A stretch of 36,300 nt of DNA from an uncultured Clostridia bacterium (lineage in GTDB: Bacteria; Bacillota; Clostridia; TANB77; CAG-508). Numbering within the stretch: position 1 is the stretch's first letter; each line of letters starts with the position of its first letter. The DNA lies in the NCBI GenBank assembly GCA_934180065.1, contig CAKPRA010000015.1:1-36300 (forward strand). Reading direction: 5' to 3'. Below are positions 5,698 through 14,427 of this stretch, piece after piece. Below the pieces are notes generated by a model, which was not told where the DNA came from, did no database searches, and saw nothing but the letters and a program-made list of their open reading frames with translations. A program made the translations under genes and the position numbers.

Positions 5698-8184
5698 TTA
5701 TGGTCCATCATCTTGCTCATCATCTGGTTCAACAGTATTATTTTTTATGTTATTAACTGTATTATTTTCTATAACGTTATTTTTTTGATTTTTATCTATT
5801 TCATTTTTAGCATTATTTGTAGTATTATTTATAATATTATTTGCAATATTGTTTTTATTTACTTCATTTTTAGGAATCTCATTTTTTGCAGTGTTAACTG
5901 TATTTGTTTTATTTTCAATACTGTTATTTTTTATATTATTTGTTATATTGTTTTCTATATTATTCACAGTATTATTTGTGACTTTATTTGTTTGATTTAC
6001 TTTATTTGTATTGTTATTTTTCTTCTTATTTCCTGCTGTACAAGAAGTACATTGATCTGGTACAGTTCCTGGTAGGAAATATTCCGTATATGTATTTGAA
6101 CAATTTGAAACTGCAGTTTTTCCAGATTTTGCACATATTGTCGCCTGCTTTACTTTTGAATTTTCTTCAAATCTTGTTTTTTCTAATGATGAATGGATGT
6201 TTTTCATTACATTAGACCATATCATTACAGCTGGACTTTTACCTTTATATTCTATTGTTTCACTTATATCATACCCATACCATGTTACCGCAGTATAATA
6301 TGTTGTAAATCCGCAAAGCCATTTATCATAATTTTCATTTGTAGTACCTGTTTTAGCAGCGACGTCCATTCCTTCTATTTTACAAGCTTTAGCAGTACCA
6401 TTTTCTCCTTCAACAGGTTGCTCTAGAAGTTTTTTTATAATATATGCAACTTCTTCAGAAATAACTTTTGTTTTTTTCTGATTAGTTTTAATAATTTCTT
6501 TTCCATTAGAATTTACAATTTTAGTATAAAATGTAGGCTCAATATATGTTCCATTATTAGCAATAGTAGCATATGCCCCAGCCATCTCTAAAGGTGTTAT
6601 TCCTTTTTCTAATCCACCTAAAGCAAGCATTAAAGACTCATCTTTATCAGTTAAAGAGCTTATTCCCATTTTTTTCAAATACTTGATTGATGTTTTAGGA
6701 GTTATTTGCTCCATCATTTTTACAAATGGAATATTTTGTGATGATTCCAAAGCTCTTCTCACTGTTATTTCTCCAATATAATCATCATTATCTGTTGGAG
6801 AATATCCATCTTCTGTTCCATCTTGAAAAGTAGTTGGTTCATCTGTATATAAAGTAGCCGGCGTAAATACTTTTTCTGATATTCCAGGAATCAATACCGC
6901 TATTGGTTTTGTGGCAGATCCTGTTTGTCTATAAGCTTGTGTTGCTCTATTAAACCCTCTTGATGTTGTTTTTTCACCTAACCCTCCAACACAACCCAAA
7001 ACTTGTCCATTTGTATGGTCAATTACTACCATTGCAGATTGAGTTTTATTTCCAGTTTTAGAAGAAGTTAAAATATACTTATTTTTATTATACTCCTCTT
7101 CTAATTTCTTTTGGATTTCTGTGTTTTCTGTACTATATATTTTTATTCCTGCCATATAAACATAATTTGTAGCAAATCTTGAGTCAATGTGTTTCTTTTT
7201 TGAAATATCTGATATAACTTCTGAAATCATTGCATCTGTGTGATATGAATATATTCCATTTGAAACAGTACTAAATTCGCCATTTTTAAAATTTAGACCT
7301 TGTTCAACTTCTTGTATAGCGTTATTATAATCATCTTGACTAATATGTTTAAGCTCTAGCATTTTGTTTAAAACCAATTTCGATCTTTTTTTAATTCTAT
7401 CTGAATTATCTTTTTCATTAAACGGATTATACGAATTTGGAGAATTATTTATACCAGCTAAAAAAGCACATTCAGCTAAATCTAAATCTTTGACATTTTT
7501 ATCAAAGTAATACTTTGCTGCTGCATCAACTCCATATGTATTAGGCGCCAAGTAAATTATATTAAAATATGATTCCAAAATTTCATCTTTACTACAAAAT
7601 GTTTCTAATTCAACTGCTTTCACCCATTCTTCCATTTTTCTAGAAATTGAATTATCATTATTTCCCGTTAGATTTTTAACCAATTGTTGAGTTATACTAC
7701 TTCCGCCAAAAGATGACTTTCCAAAATGAATAACATATGAGCCTATTGCCGCAGTTGTTCTCTTTAAATCCACACCTTTATGTGAATAAAATCTTTCATC
7801 TTCAATATCTATGTATGCATTTTTTAAATTATCTGGTATATATGATAATTTTACATTGCTTTTCTTTCGCTCTGATCCAATTGTTTCTAGGGTATTTTCG
7901 TTAGAATCAACAACTATAGAGCTTTCGTTTTTCATCATTGGCAATACCAGACTTCTCCAGTTAAAATAATTACACATTACATATATACTAAATATCAAAT
8001 ATGCAAAAACAAATACGGTATTAAAAATTTTTATAAATTTTCTTCTTCCATCAGACATAGGTTTTACTTTATCTTTTTTTATACTTTTATCTGTATCTTG
8101 TTTTCGTTTTGATTTTTGATTAACATTTGCTAACTTTGAATGTTTATTTTTTATATTCTTTTTATTATATTTATCACTTCTCAA
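5698..8184 (-). CDS. Class A penicillin-binding protein (PBP1A-like) with Asn-rich C-terminal tail
   Basis: A bifunctional peptidoglycan synthase: GT51 glycosyltransferase polymerises lipid II and the transpeptidase cross-links stems outside the membrane. 828 aa in order: Lys-rich cytoplasmic tail (1-50); membrane anchor (52-72); GT51 with EDERFYSHKG (E128 catalytic) and GGSSITQQLVKN (160-171); transpeptidase with SATK (S423, K426), SQN (482-484) and KTGTT (611-615). A four-Cys patch (C684, C695, C712, C715) follows, then about 110 residues dominated by Asn, Lys, Thr and Ile, ending in an acidic DDEQDDG. The Asn-rich tail is low complexity and possibly wall-embedded. The start is TTG after AGAAGGTG. 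A promoter lies at 8220-8248. Confidence 0.93.
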   Translation of the reverse strand: MRSDKYNKKNIKNKHSKLANVNQKSKRKQDTDKSIKKDKVKPMSDGRRKFIKIFNTVFVFAYLIFSIYVMCNYFNWRSLVLPMMKNESSIVVDSNENTLETIGSERKKSNVKLSYIPDNLKNAYIDIEDERFYSHKGVDLKRTTAAIGSYVIHFGKSSFGGSSITQQLVKNLTGNNDNSISRKMEEWVKAVELETFCSKDEILESYFNIIYLAPNTYGVDAAAKYYFDKNVKDLDLAECAFLAGINNSPNSYNPFNEKDNSDRIKKRSKLVLNKMLELKHISQDDYNNAIQEVEQGLNFKNGEFSTVSNGIYSYHTDAMISEVISDISKKKHIDSRFATNYVYMAGIKIYSTENTEIQKKLEEEYNKNKYILTSSKTGNKTQSAMVVIDHTNGQVLGCVGGLGEKTTSRGFNRATQAYRQTGSATKPIAVLIPGISEKVFTPATLYTDEPTTFQDGTEDGYSPTDNDDYIGEITVRRALESSQNIPFVKMMEQITPKTSIKYLKKMGISSLTDKDESLMLALGGLEKGITPLEMAGAYATIANNGTYIEPTFYTKIVNSNGKEIIKTNQKKTKVISEEVAYIIKKLLEQPVEGENGTAKACKIEGMDVAAKTGTTNENYDKWLCGFTTYYTAVTWYGYDISETIEYKGKSPAVMIWSNVMKNIHSSLEKTRFEENSKVKQATICAKSGKTAVSNCSNTYTEYFLPGTVPDQCTSCTAGNKKKNNNTNKVNQTNKVTNNTVNNIENNITNNIKNNSIENKTNTVNTAKNEIPKNEVNKNNIANNIINNTTNNAKNEIDKNQKNNVIENNTVNNIKNNTVEPDDEQDDGP

Positions 8185-8219
8185 AAAAACACCTTCTAAT
8201 ATTTACTATTTTTGTCATA

Positions 8220-8248
8220 ATTTTACCATTATGAATATTATTTGGCAA
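8220..8248 (-). promoter_or_regulatory. Promoter of the class A PBP gene
   Basis: Minus-strand TTGCCA (8243-8248) and TAAAAT (8220-8225) are 17 bases apart, about 35 bases before the TTG start. Confidence 0.5.
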
Positions 8249-8268
8249 GAAAAATAAATAATATAATT

Positions 8269-8314
8269 AATGCACATAATATATCAGGCTTTGCTCTAAT
8301 ATATTATGTGCATT
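8269..8314. terminator. Long hairpin between sigH and the PBP gene
   Basis: AATGCACATAATATAT (8269-8284) pairs perfectly over 16 bp with 8299-8314 around a 14-base loop. It lies after the sigH stop (8352) on the minus strand. The bases that follow are A/T mixed rather than a pure T run, so it may be a terminator or a transcript-stabilising stem. Confidence 0.5.
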
Positions 8315-8351
8315 TCTGCAACTTTTTTATTATACTAAACAATTTATATTT

Positions 8352-9011
8352 TTAATTATTTTCTCCGTTTCCAAAATTAAGCATATTTTTCATAGTTTTT
8401 TTTCTAATTCTTTGTATAGCATTATCTATTGATTTTACCGGAGAATCTAATTTTTGCGCTATTGTAGTGTATGAATTTCCATTAACTAGCTCTGTTAAAA
8501 CTTGTCTCTCAAATGGACTAAGTGATTTTTCTATAAGATTTTCAACATCTTTATAATATTCTTTTTTAGTAATTGTATCTAGTGGATCTTCTATAACATT
8601 TGCGTCAAAAATTTCATAAATACTCGTATCATCATCCGAATCATCATATGCAGACATATTTAATGATAAATATGAATTTAACGGCATGTGTTTTTGTCTA
8701 TTAGAGCTTTTAATAGCTGTTATCAACTGTCTTTCTATACAAAGATTGGCAAAAGATCTGAAAGAGTTTTGCTTTTCTACATCATACCCCTTTACCGCCT
8801 TATATAATCCAATTAATCCCTCTTGTATTATATCCTCTTTTTCTGCTCCAATTATAAAATATCTACTAACTTTCATATTCACAATTTCTTTATACCTATT
8901 AAGTAAAAAGTTTAAAGCTTCATTATCCCCAGATTTAATCTTCTTTATTAAATCTTCATCACTATCATTTGTATAACTATTTAGATTAGCATTTGTATCA
9001 CTGTAATTCAT
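8352..9011 (-). CDS. sigH: RNA polymerase sporulation sigma factor SigH
   Basis: A sigma-70-family factor. In Bacillus and Clostridium, SigH directs the shift from exponential growth to sporulation (spo0A, spoIIA and other promoters). The 219-aa product follows the SigH pattern closely: region 2 with DEDLIKKIKSGDNEALNFL, YFIIGAEKEDIIQEGLIGLYKAVKGYD and FRSFANLCIERQLITAIKSSNRQKH, then MPLNSYLSL, and a region 4 helix-turn-helix (SPFERQVLTELVNGNSYTTIAQKL). Length agrees with B. subtilis SigH (218). AGGAGGACT precedes the ATG and a sigma-A promoter lies at 9057-9086. The usual neighbours (rlmB/yacP, secE, nusG) are absent here. Confidence 0.93.
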   Translation of the reverse strand: MNYSDTNANLNSYTNDSDEDLIKKIKSGDNEALNFLLNRYKEIVNMKVSRYFIIGAEKEDIIQEGLIGLYKAVKGYDVEKQNSFRSFANLCIERQLITAIKSSNRQKHMPLNSYLSLNMSAYDDSDDDTSIYEIFDANVIEDPLDTITKKEYYKDVENLIEKSLSPFERQVLTELVNGNSYTTIAQKLDSPVKSIDNAIQRIRKKTMKNMLNFGNGENN

Positions 9012-9056
9012 AAGTTTTAGTCCTCCTGAAGATTTCCTCGTTTGCTATATGGCTTT

Positions 9057-9086
9057 ATTATAATCATCTTATTTATTCAATGTCAA
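9057..9086 (-). promoter_or_regulatory. Promoter of sigH
   Basis: Minus-strand TTGACA (9081-9086) and TATAAT (9057-9062), both perfect consensus, with an 18-base spacer. The leader to the ATG is about 40 bases. Confidence 0.75.
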
Positions 9087-9114
9087 GTAATTTCTAAATA
9101 ATATATCCGCTTTT

Positions 9115-9648
9115 CTAATATATATACCAATTTCCATTAAACTCATATACATAAAACTCTTGTGAATCTTTATTTGTCGTCTTTTCTTTTTCTTTTCCTT
9201 CTTCAGCAATTCCATCTCCTGTTATTGTTAATTCTACAGGTATTATATATGCTCTTGATATTTTTATATCACCTGCATCAGGATATGTTTCTTTTAATTG
9301 AATTTCAATATTCTCTATATCACTTGTATCTATCTTTGTTGCATCTCCCAATGAGTAATCTAATTGAATATTAGCCCCATATATAGCTTCATATTGAGAA
9401 TAAACATCATCAAGGTTCTCCTTTGTTATTATCTCTGACATTTTCATAAAATCTGGATATGCTTTCAAATGTTGCTCTAAATCTCTATTTTTCAAACCTT
9501 CCATATAATATCTTATAGGTTGTTCATATACATCTTTACTTACTTCTCCTGAATTATTTGAATTCTTTTTTTGACATCCTGTTAATATACATATACTTAG
9601 TACTGTTATTGTCAATAATAACATTGTTTTTAAAATTTTCTTTGTCAT
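9115..9648 (-). CDS. Predicted lipoprotein, unknown function
   Basis: 177 aa. The N-terminus is a lipoprotein signal (MTKKILKTM, hydrophobic core, lipobox ILTGC with C25). The mature part has a helical segment with MEGLKNRDLEQHLKAYPDFM, followed by beta-rich sequence ending in YVYEFNGNWYIY. That closing pattern is common in lipoproteins with a NTF2-like or DUF4878-type fold, in which an N-terminal helical hairpin precedes a curved sheet. The fold is suggested, not shown. AAGGAG precedes the ATG. It is upstream of sigH on the same strand but sigH has its own promoter between them. Substrate or partner unknown. Confidence 0.7.
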   Translation of the reverse strand: MTKKILKTMLLLTITVLSICILTGCQKKNSNNSGEVSKDVYEQPIRYYMEGLKNRDLEQHLKAYPDFMKMSEIITKENLDDVYSQYEAIYGANIQLDYSLGDATKIDTSDIENIEIQLKETYPDAGDIKISRAYIIPVELTITGDGIAEEGKEKEKTTNKDSQEFYVYEFNGNWYIY

Positions 9649-9711
9649 ATATATTCTCCTTCCATTTACTCCAAAATAAGATTATCATAATATATATTTT
9701 TTTTCAAGAGC

Positions 9712-10002
9712 CTATCTATTTTTTTGTACTATGTCAATAATATCTGCTATATATTCACTAATAACAGGAATATTAAGTCTTATAATTTTTTGCAATATAT
9801 AAATAAGTATCGCTGAAAGTATTGAAAAACCAATGCCTATACCAATTCCTTTAATAATTCCAGAAAAGAAATTTTTAACAAAAAGTTTTTTTGTATTTCC
9901 CAAAACTTCTGAAAGCTCTAATATATTATTTTCTTCTATGTTTTTATTTAATTCTTTTATTTTCTTTAATAATTCCATTTCTAACTTTGTTTTTTTATGC
10001 AT
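9712..10002 (-). CDS. DUF5665-type small membrane protein
   Basis: 96 aa: a charged helical N-terminus (about 1-40), then KNFFSGIIKGIGIGIGFSILSAILIYILQKI with a single membrane helix rich in Gly at its start, and a short amphipathic C-terminus. This layout and the GIxxGIGxGIGF motif resemble DUF5665 proteins found widely in sporulating Firmicutes; their role is unknown. The ATG at 10002 has GGGTGG just upstream; a TTG at 10014 in frame is the alternative. That ribosome site is inside a small hairpin (10005-10027). It is the next gene after the UPF0182 protein. Confidence 0.65.
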   Translation of the reverse strand: MHKKTKLEMELLKKIKELNKNIEENNILELSEVLGNTKKLFVKNFFSGIIKGIGIGIGFSILSAILIYILQKIIRLNIPVISEYIADIIDIVQKNR

Positions 10003-10004
10003 AA

Positions 10005-10027
10005 AACCACCCAATAGTAGGATGGTT
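10005..10027. promoter_or_regulatory. Hairpin covering the ribosome site of the DUF5665-type gene
   Basis: AACCACCC (10005-10012) pairs with GGATGGTT (10020-10027), one mismatch, 7-base loop. On the minus strand the stem contains the Shine-Dalgarno GGGTGG. On the plus strand it is followed by a T-rich run and could act as a terminator, but no plus-strand gene precedes it. Confidence 0.4.
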
Positions 10028-10142
10028 CTATTTTTTATTTTTTATACTTTTATATGATTAAATTACTTACAAGTAAAATTTCATCATATACTGAATTCAC
10101 TATTATATAACAAAAGCATGTATTCTAATTCTAAATAATTTG

Positions 10143-12992
10143 CTATATTGATTCTGATTTAATACTATTTGTAGTTTTATCTTCTATTTTTGATTTATCT
10201 TGTTTAATTTTATCTTGCTCTTCTTTTTGCTCTATTTTTTCTAGTTCATCAATAAGACTTTGTAATCTATTAATATCTTTTCCTATAATTTCATAATCTC
10301 TATTTGAAGTTGATTCTTTCAGATTTTTATTAGCTTTAATAATTGATTTTATTAAATCATCTTTATTTTCATAATTTTCGACTTCAATATTATAGCTTTG
10401 TGAAATAAGATTTTTTAGTGCTTTTTCTATATCATCTCCGCTTGCTATTTTATTTCCTGAAATAACAACAACCTTTTTTAAAATAGGTAATGAATTATTT
10501 TCGTTTAAATATTCTTGGTAAATTGATTCTACATAAATCATTTTATTATTTATAGGAATCAATGCAATATTTTTAGTTATTTTGGTACCAGAAACATTTA
10601 AACTTTCAATTTCTTTTGATATTTCTTCATTTTGACCAATTTGAGTATCTATTTGAATTGGACCAATCATCGAATTATCTGAACTATATCTATATAGTTT
10701 TAATTTCATTGCTCCATTTTCATATGATCCAATCACATATGCAGTTAAACTTTGTTTTCCATATATTGTATATGGTAAAACTAGACCCAAAGTATTTTCT
10801 GCATTATCTGAAGTCTTTACCAATGAATAATATGGCTCCATTTGAGTTGTTTCTGTTGTAAGAGAATTAGCCCCTTTTCCATATTTAGCAATATCCCAGA
10901 TATCATTTGCTCTGTATATAACATCTGTTTCTGTATTATGATATCTTTTCAAAATTTCAGATTGAATATTATATAAAAATTCTGAGTATGTGAAATGTTC
11001 ACTTATCTCTTCTGGAATTTTTTCGTCAATTCCTTTGAAAACATCTGGAAATGCCTTTTGGTAAGCCATTATTATTGGATCTGTTCTATCTGTTATATAA
11101 AAACTAATATCTCCATCATATGCATCAACCAAAACTTTTACTGAATTTTTTATATAATTTATTTCTTGTCCATCAACATTACTTTTTTGTGAATATGGAT
11201 AATAATTTGATGTTGTATATCCATCTATAACCCATACAAGTTTACCACTTTTAGTAATTACCAAATATGGCGAATCATCATATTTAATATATGGTAATAT
11301 TTTTTTAGCTCTTTCTAAGACATTTCTATTTGTTAATATCTTACTATTCTCATTCAAGTTTGCTGTAAAAGCTAAATTTACATCTCCTTTTGAAACAGCC
11401 AAAACCAATTTATCAAAACTATTTAAATACAATCCTGCATTCCCATCGTAAGAGTTTGTAGCACTTTTTGAAGAATCAATAGGATAATCAAATTCATTAT
11501 TATTTTTTGCATTTGTAACAATTGTTTTGTTTGTTTCTAATCCAAAGTAAATTCGTGGATTAACAACATTTATTGCATTATTTGATGTAAAATCTTTTTG
11601 TAAATTTACCGGATTTCCATTTACATCTGTTTTTGAAGCAGATGTAACAATAACTCCATATCCATGTGTATTTTCATATGTTGAATTTGTATATGCATTT
11701 TCAGTTGAAGTAATTTCTCTTGGAGTTATATATACTAATGTATTTTTGTCATTTATATTATATAAACCAACTGATGTTGAAGTATATTTATATTGACCTT
11801 TATTTGTTAAAGTATTATTCAAAAGATTTAATATTTGCTCATTATTATTGGTGTTTATATTATTAACTACCTCATTATATTGATTCATCTCTTCGTTTGT
11901 TATTGTCCCAGAATCAACAACTTGAGTTTCATCTATATTTATTCCATATGCCGCTCTTGTATTTTCTATATTATATGAAATATATGTCTTTTCTTTTTCA
12001 TATTCATTAGAATTTATAAAAATTTTATTATATCCGACTAATACCAAAATTAGTAATATTAAATATAATGGAACAGACGCAATACAAATAAATAATCTTC
12101 TATTTTTTTGTTTATAATATGCTGGAATTGCCATGAAAATTGCTATAATCATTAACAATGATAAACCTCTATATCCCCATACTTTTACAGATATCTCTGT
12201 TTGACCAGCACCAATCAATGAATAACTGTTTCCTGATTCACCTACTGTTATAAAAGATTGAGATGACAAGTTTTCAGCATTTATAAATGTTAACATTGCA
12301 ATTAACACTACAATTACTTTCATATTATTTAATAATTGCTTTTTCAATGCTGAATTTTTAAATGTTTCTGAATTTATACCTGCAGAAAACTGAGTATTTA
12401 TCAATATTATATAATAAATAACAGCATATAAGGTAACAATCGAAAAAGTAATTAGCATAAATATAATCATAGATTGCAAGAATGGCTGCGTAAATAAGTA
12501 ATATCCCATATCATGACCATATATAAAATCTGATTTTCCAAAAGATGTTCTATTCAAAAAAAGAATTACTTTTTGTAATAAAATTTTTGAAGCGATAACA
12601 CTTGTTATTGCAGATACTATAAAAGAAATAGATTTATTCGGAAACTTTGGTATATCTTTTTTTTCTTCTTCAAAAAATACTTTTAAACCATTTCTAATTC
12701 TTTTATTTGTTGTATACATTAATATATATATCCATAAAAAAGAAACAATAATAGTCAAAAATTTATATTTCACATCAGATTTAAATGAATTTATATAACC
12801 TTTTCCTATTTCTAATACTTGCAAATAGTTTCCTCTATAAAATATAAATGTAATTAATATACATACTATTGCAAATATTAATACGATAATAGTTCTTTTT
12901 GCACTATTATTTTTTCTTTTTTTCTTTACTTGTGGCTCTTTTTCTATTTTATTATTTTCAATATTTACCTTATTTTCTTGATTCTCTTCCAA
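10143..12992 (-). CDS. UPF0182 family large membrane protein
   Basis: 949 aa from TTG at 12992, chosen because AAGGTG stands 6 bases upstream; a GTG at 13001 in frame abuts that site. The N-terminus is Lys/Glu-rich and cytoplasmic. It is followed by about seven membrane helices (roughly residues 35-330) with the family-typical segment FGKSDFIYGHDMGYYLFTQP in the third to fourth helix region. A long extracytoplasmic domain (about 340-890) follows, with repeated YxxxxSxNVDG-like beta segments, and then a charged Lys/Glu tail. The length agrees with COG1615/UPF0182 proteins, which have no assigned function. It begins 19 bases after the ftsY stop, so the two are likely co-transcribed. Confidence 0.85.
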   Translation of the reverse strand: MEENQENKVNIENNKIEKEPQVKKKRKNNSAKRTIIVLIFAIVCILITFIFYRGNYLQVLEIGKGYINSFKSDVKYKFLTIIVSFLWIYILMYTTNKRIRNGLKVFFEEEKKDIPKFPNKSISFIVSAITSVIASKILLQKVILFLNRTSFGKSDFIYGHDMGYYLFTQPFLQSMIIFMLITFSIVTLYAVIYYIILINTQFSAGINSETFKNSALKKQLLNNMKVIVVLIAMLTFINAENLSSQSFITVGESGNSYSLIGAGQTEISVKVWGYRGLSLLMIIAIFMAIPAYYKQKNRRLFICIASVPLYLILLILVLVGYNKIFINSNEYEKEKTYISYNIENTRAAYGINIDETQVVDSGTITNEEMNQYNEVVNNINTNNNEQILNLLNNTLTNKGQYKYTSTSVGLYNINDKNTLVYITPREITSTENAYTNSTYENTHGYGVIVTSASKTDVNGNPVNLQKDFTSNNAINVVNPRIYFGLETNKTIVTNAKNNNEFDYPIDSSKSATNSYDGNAGLYLNSFDKLVLAVSKGDVNLAFTANLNENSKILTNRNVLERAKKILPYIKYDDSPYLVITKSGKLVWVIDGYTTSNYYPYSQKSNVDGQEINYIKNSVKVLVDAYDGDISFYITDRTDPIIMAYQKAFPDVFKGIDEKIPEEISEHFTYSEFLYNIQSEILKRYHNTETDVIYRANDIWDIAKYGKGANSLTTETTQMEPYYSLVKTSDNAENTLGLVLPYTIYGKQSLTAYVIGSYENGAMKLKLYRYSSDNSMIGPIQIDTQIGQNEEISKEIESLNVSGTKITKNIALIPINNKMIYVESIYQEYLNENNSLPILKKVVVISGNKIASGDDIEKALKNLISQSYNIEVENYENKDDLIKSIIKANKNLKESTSNRDYEIIGKDINRLQSLIDELEKIEQKEEQDKIKQDKSKIEDKTTNSIKSESI

Positions 12993-13011
12993 ATTTCTCA
13001 CCTTCTATTTG

Positions 13012-13917
13012 TTATATTATACTATTTACAAAATCTGCTGAGTTAAATTTTTGCATATCATCGATTTGTTCACCTACACCAACGAATTTTATTGGCATAT
13101 TATTTTCTGACACTATTCCTAGTACAGCTCCACCTTTTGATGTACCATCAAGCTTTGTTAATATTAATCCATTTATATTTACAGCTTCTTTAAATGCTTT
13201 TACTTGAAGTATAGCATTTTGTCCAGTAGTTGCATCTAATACCATTAATGTTTCCTTAGATACATCTGGTAGCTCTTTATCTATAACTTTATTGATTTTG
13301 ATTAATTCATCCATTAGGTATTTTTTATTATGAAGTCTTCCAGCCGTATCTACAATTAATACATCTGCATTTTCCTCTTTGGTAATTTTTATTGCATCAT
13401 ATACAACAGAAGCAGGATCAGTCCCTTCATTTCTTTTTATCATTTTACAATCGGCTCTATTTGCCCAAATTTCAAGTTGCTCTACTGCAGCCGCTCTGAA
13501 AGTATCTGCAGCAGCAATTATAACTTTTTTACCTTCTTTTCTTAAATTGTTTGCAATCTTTCCTATTGATGTTGTTTTTCCAACTCCATTAACACCAACA
13601 ACTAAAATTACAGATGGTTTTGTATCTAAATGCATTTCAGAATCTACAGAATCTAATATTTCTTGCATTTCAAGTCTAAGCTCATTTTTTACCTCTTCAG
13701 AATCCTCTATTTTATTTGTTTTGATTTTATCTCTTAAATTATCTATTATTTTTACAGATGTTTCCATTCCAACATCTGACATAATTAAAGCTTCTTCAAG
13801 CTCCTCTAAAAGCTCTTCATCTACTTTTCTAAAATTCTTAAAAACATTATTAACTTTTTCATTAAATGATTCCTTTGTTTTTGATAATCCTTGTTTTAAT
13901 TTTTCAAAAAATCCCAT
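13012..13917 (-). CDS. ftsY: Signal recognition particle receptor FtsY
   Basis: The SRP receptor GTPase that docks ribosome-nascent-chain-SRP complexes at the membrane. 301 aa: a short helical N domain (about 1-90) and the NG GTPase with G1 VGVNGVGKTTS, G2-like DTFRAAAVEQLE, G3 DTAGRLHNKKYLMDEL, G4 TKLDGTSKGG and the closing GVGEQIDDMQKF. The acidic A domain of E. coli FtsY is missing, as is usual in Firmicutes. GGATGGAG precedes the ATG. The usual partners ffh, smc and ylxM are not in the window; the following UPF0182 gene is the only likely operon partner. Confidence 0.96.
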   Translation of the reverse strand: MGFFEKLKQGLSKTKESFNEKVNNVFKNFRKVDEELLEELEEALIMSDVGMETSVKIIDNLRDKIKTNKIEDSEEVKNELRLEMQEILDSVDSEMHLDTKPSVILVVGVNGVGKTTSIGKIANNLRKEGKKVIIAAADTFRAAAVEQLEIWANRADCKMIKRNEGTDPASVVYDAIKITKEENADVLIVDTAGRLHNKKYLMDELIKINKVIDKELPDVSKETLMVLDATTGQNAILQVKAFKEAVNINGLILTKLDGTSKGGAVLGIVSENNMPIKFVGVGEQIDDMQKFNSADFVNSII

Positions 13918-14177
13918 ATATGATATTCTCCATCCTTTTGTGTATTTATTTTCTCATTCATTATGAATGTCTATATTGATTATTTTATCATATTTATTAT
14001 TTCTAATACAATAGTAATCATATAAATATCTTATTTTGTGTACAATTTTTATCTTTTAACAACTGATACAAATATCAATCAACTTACTAAAGTATATAAT
14101 AATCTTCATAAATTGTAATAAAAATCCTAGAAACTTCTACGATATCTATGATAAATTATACGATAGAAAACTTTTAC
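13918..14177. other. AT-rich spacer between ftsY and the tRNA promoter
   Basis: About 260 bases with no ORF worth reporting on either strand. It must hold the ftsY promoter on its left side and ends at the tRNA promoter on its right; I found no repeat, riboswitch fold or strong hairpin in it. Confidence 0.5.
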
Positions 14178-14206
14178 TTGACAAACCTTGTGAATATTAT
14201 TACAAT
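14178..14206 (+). promoter_or_regulatory. Promoter of tRNA-Thr
   Basis: TTGACA (14178-14183) and TACAAT (14201-14206) are 17 bases apart, near-perfect sigma-A elements, 34 bases before the tRNA. Confidence 0.85.
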
Positions 14207-14240
14207 ATGTGTGATTGTAAAAAAAATCAAAATTAAAGAC

Positions 14241-14316
14241 GCTATTGTAGCTCAGTTGGTAGAGCAACAGATTCGTAACCTGTAGGTCGGGAGTTCGATT
14301 CTCCCCAGTAGCTCCA
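14241..14316 (+). tRNA. tRNA-Thr (anticodon CGT)
   Basis: A 76-base cloverleaf: acceptor GCTATTG/CAGTAGC (one T-G pair), D-arm GCTC..GAGC, anticodon stem ACAGA/CCTGT with loop TTCGTAA (anticodon CGT, reads ACG), variable AGGTC, T-arm GGGAG TTCGATT CTCCC, discriminator T and an encoded CCA end. The closing pair of the anticodon stem (31-39) is A:C rather than Watson-Crick. Its own strong promoter and terminator make it a single-gene transcript. Confidence 0.95.
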
Positions 14317-14326
14317 TTTGAAAAAA

Positions 14327-14360
14327 ACTTACGAACTTAATTGTTCGTAAGTTTTTATTT
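14327..14360 (+). terminator. Terminator of tRNA-Thr
   Basis: AACTTACGAAC (14327-14337) pairs with GTTCGTAAGTT (14343-14353), followed by TTTATTTTA. It begins 11 bases after the CCA end. Confidence 0.9.
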
Positions 14361-14375
14361 TATATAAATAATTAT

Positions 14376-14427
14376 TAAAAAAGGAAAAATTACTACGGTA
14401 ATATTTTATTTAGAGTGTTTTCCTTTT
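14376..14427 (-). terminator. Probable terminator of the SH3/cadherin-like protein gene
   Basis: On the minus strand AAAGGAAAA at the end of the coding region can pair with TTTTTCCTTTTTT after the stop, with an inner ATTAC/GTAAT stem; the second arm is itself T-rich. The stem overlaps the last codons. Confidence 0.4.

Noticed and set aside
5503..6075. 190-aa Ile/Phe-rich plus-strand ORF
   Set aside because: It is the antisense of the Asn-rich tail of the PBP (AAT/ATT symmetry) and lacks a ribosome site.
13379..13966. 195-aa plus-strand ORF opposite ftsY
   Set aside because: Shadow of the ftsY coding frame; no Shine-Dalgarno and Ser/Thr/Ile-rich composition typical of antisense frames.
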